Shown here: positions 57,928-64,000 of the stretch, piece by piece
Layout of the letters: the number at the start of each line of letters is the position of its first letter
Position numbering within the stretch: the first letter of the stretch is position 1
NCBI GenBank assembly: GCA_030674185.1
Contig: JAPXFY010000026.1
Location: 52,087,246 to 52,151,245 of the forward strand
DNA: 64,000 bases
Direction: 5' to 3'
Source: Monoplex corrugatus
Taxonomy: Eukaryota; Mollusca; Gastropoda; Littorinimorpha; Ranellidae
The notes under the pieces: generated by a model
Seen by the model: the letters and a program-made list of their open reading frames with translations, nothing else
The model's database searches: none
What the model was told of the DNA's origin: nothing
Translations under genes and position numbers: made by a program

Positions 57928-59512
57928 AGTGGAATACATGTTTGCTGTGTGTGAATTCATTGTGTACTATGTGTGGAATACATGTATGCTGTGTGTGAAT
58001 TCATTGTGTACTATGTGTGGAATAAATGTATGCTGTGTGTGAATTCATTGTGTACACTGTGTGGAATACATGTATGCTGTGTGTGAATTCATTGTGTACA
58101 CTGTGTGGAATACATGTATGCTGTGTGTGAATTCATTATGTACTATGTGTGGAATACATGTATGCTGTGTGTGAATTCATTATGTACTTTGTGTGAATAC
58201 ATGTATGCTGTGTGTGAATTCATTATGTACTTTGTGTGAATACATGTATGCTGTGTGTGAATTCATTATGTACTATGTGTGGAATACATGTATGCTGTGT
58301 GCGAATTCATTATGTACTTTGTGTGAATACATGTATGCTGTGTGTGAATTCATTGTGTACACTGTGTGGAATACATGTATGCTGTGTGTGAATTCATTGT
58401 GTACTGTGTGTGGAATACATGTATGCTGTGTGTGAATTCATTGTGTACTATGTGTGGAATACATGTATGCTGTGTGTGAATTCATTATGTACACTGTGTG
58501 TGAATACATGTATGCTGTGTGTGAATTCATTATGTACTATGTGTGGAATACATGTATGCTGTGTGTGAATTCATTATGTACACTGTGTGTGAATACATGT
58601 ATGCTGTGTGTGAATTCATTGTGTACACTGTGTGGAATACATGTATGCTGTGTGTGAATTCATTGTGTACTGTGTGTGGGGAATACATGTATGCTGTGTG
58701 TGAATTCATTATGTACACTGTGTGGAATACATGTATGCTGTGTGTGAATTCATTATGTACACTGTGTGGAATACATGTATGCTGTGTGTGAATTCATTAT
58801 GTACTATGTGTGGAATACATGTATGCTGTGTGTGAATTCATTATGTACTATGTGTGGAATACATGTATGCTGTGTGTGAATTCATTATGTACTATGTGTG
58901 GAATACATGTATGCTGTGTGTGAATTCATTATGTACTTTGTGTGAATACATGTATGCTGTGTGTGAATTCATTGTGTACTATGTGTGGAATACATGTATG
59001 CTGTGTGTGAATTCATTATGTACACTGTGTGTGAATACATGTATGCTGTGTGTGAATTCATTATGTACACTGTGTGTGGAATACATGTATGCTGTGTGTG
59101 AATTCATTATGTACACTGTGTGTGAATACATGTATGCTGTGTGTGAATTCATTATGTACTGTGTGTGGAATACATGTATGCTGTGTGTGAATTCATTGTG
59201 TACTATGTGTGGAATACATGTATGCTGTGTGTGAATTCATTGTGTACTATGTGTGGAATACATGTATGCTGTGTGTGAATTCATTGTGTACTATGTGTGG
59301 AATACATGTATGCTGTGTGTGAATTCATTGTGTACTATGTGTGGAATACATGTATGCTGTGTGTGAATTCATTGTGTACTATGTGTGGAATACATGTATG
59401 CTGTGTGTGAATTCATTGTGTACTATGTGTGGAATACATGTATGCTGTGTGTGAATTCATTGTGTACTATGTGTGGAATACATGTATGCTGTGTGTGAAT
59501 TCATTGTGTACT
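57928..59512 (+). repeat. Minisatellite, 44-bp unit, about 36 copies, intron 3
   Basis: Units contain TGTGTGGAATACATGTATGC, TGTGTGTGAATTCATT and (G/A)TGTACTA. Variants lose a G or have ACACTG or TTTG. The last unit ends 14 bases before the exon 4 acceptor. Confidence 0.96.
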
Positions 59513-59526
59513 GTGCACGTTTTCAG

Positions 59527-59597
59527 TGTTCATGCGAGTGATGGCCTTAAACGAGGACTTCAAGCCAACTAGCTGGCCTCTGCAGATTGATGTGTTG
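59527..59597 (+). CDS. Complement C3-like / TEP protein, exon 4 (MG2)
   Basis: This encodes residues 149-172, VFMRVMALNEDFKPTSWPLQ then IDVL. It directly continues TPHQT of exon 3 and matches the second strand region of MG2 (x-F-R-V-x-x-L-N/D-x-x-F-K-P). The acceptor is CACGTTTTCAG, the donor TTG/GTATGT, and the exon ends in phase 0. Only about 14 bases separate the acceptor AG from the 44-bp minisatellite. Confidence 0.88.
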
Positions 59598-59762
59598 GTA
59601 TGTTGAGAGAGAGAGTGAGCAAGGAATATCGGGAGCACGGTTAGAGAGCGAGAGTATGGTTGGGGTGGGGCAAGAGAGTGAGAGTATGAGTAAGAGTATG
59701 TGTAAGCGTGATAGAATTTGATAGTAGAGAAACTGAGTGGTTGAGAGAGGGAGTGTGTTTGG

Positions 59763-59767
<5 letters not shown>

Positions 59768-59821
<54 letters not shown>
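59768..59821 (+). repeat. (GT)n microsatellite in intron 4
   Basis: About 54 bp of GT repeats. Confidence 0.95.
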
Positions 59822-59823
<2 letters not shown>

Positions 59824-59849
59824 GAGAAAGAGAGAGAAAATATTTTTGT

Positions 59850-60068
59850 ATGATTGTCACTATTTTTAGTAATATTTGAATTTACTATGTTAATATGTCT
59901 TGTTGAACGTAAATTTTATGTTTTATGTTATATAGTGTTAGCAGCGGTATGCTTAAATTTTATGTTGGTGTATCTATTTGTATTTAGTTATATACTGATT
60001 TTATGTGAAGCGCTTTGTGCTCTGGAAAGCGCTATATAAATTGCCTTTATTATTATTATTATTATTAT
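59850..60068 (+). mobile_element. 3' tail of an L2/CR1-type LINE, intron 4
   Basis: The sequence GAAGCGCTTTGTGCTC, AAAGCGCTATATAAATTG and (ATT)n is the same tail type as at 49500-49575. No coding part is recognisable upstream. Confidence 0.55.
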
Positions 60069-60224
60069 GTAAGTTAGTCATTAACCCTTCTGCTGCTCTG
60101 TTGTATTGTCATTAACCACTTTGCTATACTGTTGCTGTGCAATGTACTTTAAGACTTCATGATTACCAGTTGGTTGTTGATACATACTGCATATCCGGTA
60201 TTGTTTTTTTTTATTTTGTTTTTT

Positions 60225-60622
60225 GGATCATCGCACTCAGGGAGGTTGCCTTTGTGCTCATCATTTTCTACGCTGCTGTAATGATCACAGAAGCTGGCAC
60301 AGTTTTTACAAAGCAATGATAATGATGTTAATGAGGATGATAATCATGTGCCATGGAGTTCCATCTAGGATTGAGACTGCATGACAGGGCTGTACTCAGT
60401 GCTTACTATCATAATATATCCTGGTGTCAACCAGGCCTGAGAGATACAGACACCTGCAGTGCTGGTCAGAAGATTTGAGCAAATAGCACACCCGATGCTG
60501 GGTAGGAGCCGGTTGAAGCTGAAAAATCCCACAATGATTTTTGAAGGGACTGATGGGGATTCGAACCTATAACTTTCCAGTCAGTAGTCTGTTCCACTAG
60601 CCACTTCATCACGGTGACTGGT
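60225..60622 (-). mobile_element. tRNA-derived SINE (family S), copy 3
   Basis: The minus-strand head CCAGTCACCGTGATGAAGTG has a B box GGTTCGAATCC and the same body as the other copies. It has an internal deletion of about 75 bp (around 60480). Confidence 0.83.
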
Positions 60623-61003
60623 CATATCAGATAATGTTTTGTTCAGCTTTGCAGATGTATTCACTGCAAAGCTAAAAGATTTGACATTCTGAAAGCTCTT
60701 TCCTATGTACACCAACTTAGATACTTCCACCATTATTGGTATTGTTCTGGAACCATTTTGTGTTTTGAAATCCAAAACAATGCATTTGTTACATTCGCAT
60801 TGGTTACATTGGAAGATGATATCTTTCAACTGAGCTGCATCTAAGCTTGTGACATAATTCCAGTTGGCCGTAAGTTTGCGCCTGTCTTGTCTGGTTGTGT
60901 TAAATACGTGTTCTGATTCTTTGTTCTTGTTTTTTTTTCTGGAGATGTTTTCAAGTTTTCGTCAACCAAGTCAGCAACAGAGTTGAGCGTGCTGTGGGCT
61001 TGT
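60623..61003. other. Intron 4, no gene seen
   Basis: Parts (TTGGTTACATTGGAAGATGATATCTTTCA and CTTGTGAC at 60795-60855) recur in weaker form at 61668-61715, so this is probably an old repeat. No coding segment. Confidence 0.45.
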
Positions 61004-61462
61004 TGCCCCCGTGGGGATGCTGGGGCTCTTTCAGTACAAATAGTGTCCCAACCATCTGGAAATTCTTTGCTAGATATTTCCTCTTTTCTGTCATTCTCTT
61101 TGTTTCTACCTTGTTCTTTGCTTTCTGTCATTTCTTCCTGTCATTTTTTGCCTTGCTGGTTCATTCACCTGTATGTGTTTGATAAAGTCTCACGTACTTT
61201 CTCTTAGGATTGGTAATTGGGTACATGCATTTAGTTCATTTTTGACCTTAGGGAAATGTGATATACAGAAGCAATTTAAGGTAATTTAGGGCCGTTTTTG
61301 TATATGTTTTAGTGACCTTAGATTATGTGCGCAAATGCATTGAGATGTGGACTTTCCTTTCCATTTTTTTTCCTGTTGAAATATTGTACATGATTTGAAA
61401 TGATTATAGCCCTGATATGCTGTATACAGTCAGCTGGATTTTAAATGAAAATAACAAGTAAC
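61004..61462 (+). mobile_element. Retroposon A, copy 9, intron 4
   Basis: 5' CCCCCGTGGGGATGCTGGGG then TACAAATAGTGTCCCA, 3' CAGTCAGCTGGATTTTAAAT with an AATAACAAGTAACA tail. It lacks the block around AAATTGG. Confidence 0.8.
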
Positions 61463-61717
61463 AGTGGGCTTGTTGAGAAGACTGGGATCACATGATCAAG
61501 TCTCATCACTTTATGGATGCGTCATTGAGGGTGTTGCTCATATTTCTTGACCAATGCTATTGATATCTGTATCTTTCATGCATAGTTCATGCCAGGATGT
61601 AATATGAAAGTAGGCAGAGAGCATGTCATGCACTCTCAGTCCAAAAATAGAACATGATTCGGCGCATTGGTTACATTTGAAGATATCTTTCAGATGAGGC
61701 TGCATGTAAGCTTGTGA

Positions 61718-62345
61718 CATCTCTCATATAGTCTTGTCTTGATTACTGTAACGCTATCCTTTCTGGACTACCAGCTTCACTTCTGTGTCTGCAGCGCATA
61801 CAAAACACAGCTGCTCGTCTTGTCCTCAGAAAGAAAAAGTTTGGTCATATCAGTCCTCTGCTTTGCTCTCTTCACTGGTTGCCTGTCTTAAAAAGAATTG
61901 ACTTAAAGCTGGATACCTTGTGTTACAATCTAATCATAGGTCTGCTCCATCATATCTTTGTGATAACATCAATATCTATACGCCAACTCACATCTTGCGC
62001 TCAGCTTGATATGCTCTTTCCTTTTAGGTACCTAGATTTAAACTGTCAGCTGTTGGCCAGCGTTCTGTTGCTGTCTCAGGACCGTCTGCCTGGAACAGAC
62101 TTCTGCTCTGCCTTTGCCAAACACCTACCCTTTTTGCTTTTAAATCCAATTTAAAAAAACATCTCTTTTCCCAACAATGAATTCTCTAACTACTTCTTTC
62201 CCTCAGTTTTGTGTACTTTTTTTTTTATTTATTAAATATGGTAAGGTAGTCTTTGTTGACTGTATGCATATGCCTGGTGTGTGAGTGCGCTTTGATTTTA
62301 ACTATCAAGATTTGGTGCCGTATAAATATTGTAATTATTCTTGGT
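61718..62345 (+). pseudogene. L2-type LINE, 3' fragment (L2-D), intron 4
   Basis: It reads, in broken frames, IQNTAARLVLRKKKFGHISP, LLCSLHWLPVLKRIDLKLDT, a P-S-A-W-N-R-L-like motif at 62085, and a C-terminus KSNLKKHLFSQQ-stop. The tail is GCCGTATAAATATTGTAATT. It is closest to L2-A among the elements here. Confidence 0.83.
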
Positions 62346-62678
62346 GGTGTTGTTGTTGTTCTTCTTTTTCTTCTTATTGTTGTTGTTATTATTATTATTT
62401 ATCATCATAGCATTGTGAAAAAACATGTCGCAGATTCTGTGGTCATTATGCCTTGCTGTCATAGTGACTTCAGATTTGGTGGATTAGGCGGTATGTTGAA
62501 ATGTCAAAATATGTAGCTGGGGATGATGACACAGAAGTAGTACAGAAAATGGGACAGAACCCCCCCCCCCAGAAAATTTCATATAAGAACATACAAAAAC
62601 AATATTAGACCAGCTGCACACATCTCTCTTTGTTTCAGAAAGATAGTTGAAACATTTTCTGACTTTGATTGTTTTCAG

Positions 62679-62807
62679 AACCCTAAAGGACTGGCTATTA
62701 GTCGCCAGAAGAACGATGGCAGTGACATCATCTTCAGGGACAGCCTGCGCATTCCGGACAATCCTGTCTATGGGAACTGGACTGTTAGGGTCAAGTTTGC
62801 CAACGGG
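62679..62807 (+). CDS. Complement C3-like / TEP protein, exon 5 (MG2, end)
   Basis: This encodes residues 173-215: NPKGLAISRQKNDGSDIIFR, DSLRIPDNPVYGNWTVRV and KFANG. The N/D-P-x-G at the start and the L-x-I-P...G-x-W-x-V/I-R motif near the end are typical of MG2. There is one N-glycosylation motif (N205-W-T). The acceptor is GTTTTCAG, the donor GGG/GTAAGA, and both ends are phase 0. The next exon (start of MG3) is not in the window, so the protein is incomplete here: 215 residues of an expected 1400-1800. Confidence 0.9.
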
Positions 62808-63471
62808 GTAAGATAAAGTGATGACCTTTTCCTTTCTCTGTGTTTTTCTGTCATTTTGTGATTTTGAAAAATATTATTAAATTCACCCTTTCCATTCTAG
62901 TTCATGTAGACTGTAAGTGCATATCTGTCTGAGAGTTCAGTGGGTGAATATTTCTCCCACTGTTAACAGACCTTGTATTTCGTTCTTTGTGTTAAGACAT
63001 TGAAACTGATCTTGTGTGAGATTCTCTTGAATTTGTAAACAGATTTAATGATTGATTGGAACAAATCGGCCAGGTAAGTAACAGGACATTATTGGTTCCA
63101 TTAATACTACTGTGTGTCATTTTCTTTAGTTGATATGATCATAAGAACAATGATGCTGTTGATTGTAAAGTATGATGAATCACCAGGGAACACACTGATG
63201 AAAGCCATCTCTGGTCACTCCTATGGAGTTGTGCCGTGTACCTTGAGTTTTGATGTGTGTGTTCAGAGCAGTGTTTCTTTTTCATCAGAAAAATATATGC
63301 AAATTGTTTTACCCAAATTGTGCAGCTATCTTTTTGCCGCATGCTTTGCACACTCTCTCTTTGATGGGCGTACATGTAAATTGTGTTTGTGATTTGGTAA
63401 GTCATTGGACATTGATGTTGGCTTGTAGGATTTTAACAGCATTTTTGATGTTCTCTTTGGAATGGTTCTCC
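62808..63471 (+). other. Intron 5, no exon seen
   Basis: The open frame at 63114-63392 does not resemble MG3, and I see no Y-V-L-P-x-F motif that would mark the next exon. Confidence 0.5.
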
Positions 63472-63792
63472 CGTGGGGATGCCAGGGGCTTTTTCAGTAT
63501 GAATAGTATCCCCACCTTCTGGAAATATCTGTGCTAGAAATTTCCTCTTTTCTGTCACTCTCTTTGTTTCTGCTCTGTTCCTTTGCTTTCTGTCATTTCT
63601 TCCTATCATTTTCTGCCTTGCTGGTCCATTCACCTGTATATAAAGTCTTACATACTTTCTCTTTGGATTGATAATTGGGTGCATGCATTTAGTGCATTTT
63701 TGGCTCTAGGGAAATGAGATATGCTGAAGCAATTCTAGGTAATTTAGGTCCATTTTAGTGTCCTTGATTATGTTTAAATTTGTCTTCAGGTG
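63472..63792 (+). mobile_element. Retroposon A, copy 10 (3' end replaced by GT tract)
   Basis: 5' CCCGTGGGGATGCCAGGGG then AGTATGAATAGTATCCCC. It runs to TTGTCTTCAGGTGT and then meets the GT microsatellite. Confidence 0.8.
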
Positions 63793-63878
<86 letters not shown>

Positions 63879-63912
63879 CTGATCTCTGTGTGTGTGTGTA
63901 TGTGTGTTGTGT
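63793..63912 (+). repeat. (GT)n microsatellite
   Basis: About 85 bp of GT repeats to 63877, then a shorter block to 63912. Confidence 0.95.
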
Positions 63913-64000
63913 CTCTCTCTCTCTCACTCTCTGTGTCTGTGTTGATGTGTGTGTGTGCGTGTGTGCGTGCATGATGTGTGTGCTTGATGTACGTAATGTA

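Noticed and set aside
63114..63392. Candidate sixth exon of the C3-like gene
   Set aside because: There is no MG3-like motif, no supported acceptor in phase 0, and the composition looks non-coding.

Overview
This window is animal nuclear DNA, not bacterial. It has a spliced gene with large introns, several clades of non-LTR retrotransposons, tRNA-derived SINEs, a TTAA-flanked fold-back MITE and very long mini- and microsatellites. That mix, and the invertebrate look of the one host gene, suggest a lophotrochozoan, most likely a mollusc. The species is inference; nothing here fixes it.

Host gene. One host gene is supported. Five exons on the + strand at 45885-45952, 54968-55134, 56545-56754, 59527-59597 and 62679-62807 join in perfect phase into the first 215 residues of a secreted thioester/alpha-2-macroglobulin superfamily protein, most like complement C3. 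They encode the signal peptide, MG1 and most of MG2. The gene continues past the right edge. Its introns hold most of the right-hand third of the window.

Left third (1-23.5 kb). No host gene is visible. It holds copies of a ~550 bp retroposon ('retroposon A', ten copies in the window, all on the + strand), copies of a TTAA fold-back MITE, 3'-terminal fragments of one RTE-like LINE ('RTE-B'), and long arrays: 44-bp units (7.53-10.04 kb), ~40/46-bp units (15.6-19.6 kb), 20-bp units (19.7-20.06 kb) and 23-bp units (23.2-23.5 kb).

Middle (23.5-45 kb). This is a Russian doll of retrotransposons. An old R2/HERO-like element with a restriction-like endonuclease ('RLE-2') is spread over 23.49-37.02 kb. 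It is split by a 1.26 kb insert (containing a 757 bp TIR element), a retroposon A with a 13-bp target duplication, a CA microsatellite, an RTE-B copy, and a 9 kb block. That block holds a nearly intact L2-type LINE (+) and a second L2-type LINE (-), itself split by a full-length RTE-like LINE ('RTE-A'). At 40.9-44.9 kb the order is reversed: a nearly intact RLE element ('RLE-1') sits inside an RTE-A fragment. The three nearly intact LINEs each carry one frame break that looks like a single base lost from a homopolymer.

Right third (45-64 kb). This is the C3-like gene. The 3' ends of introns 1 and 3 are minisatellites that run into the exon. In intron 1 the 54-bp unit contains the splice acceptor and first 24 bases of exon 2, so 15 decoy acceptors precede the real one. 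This is the observation I rate highest. I saw no CRISPR, operon, rRNA or intact tRNA gene.
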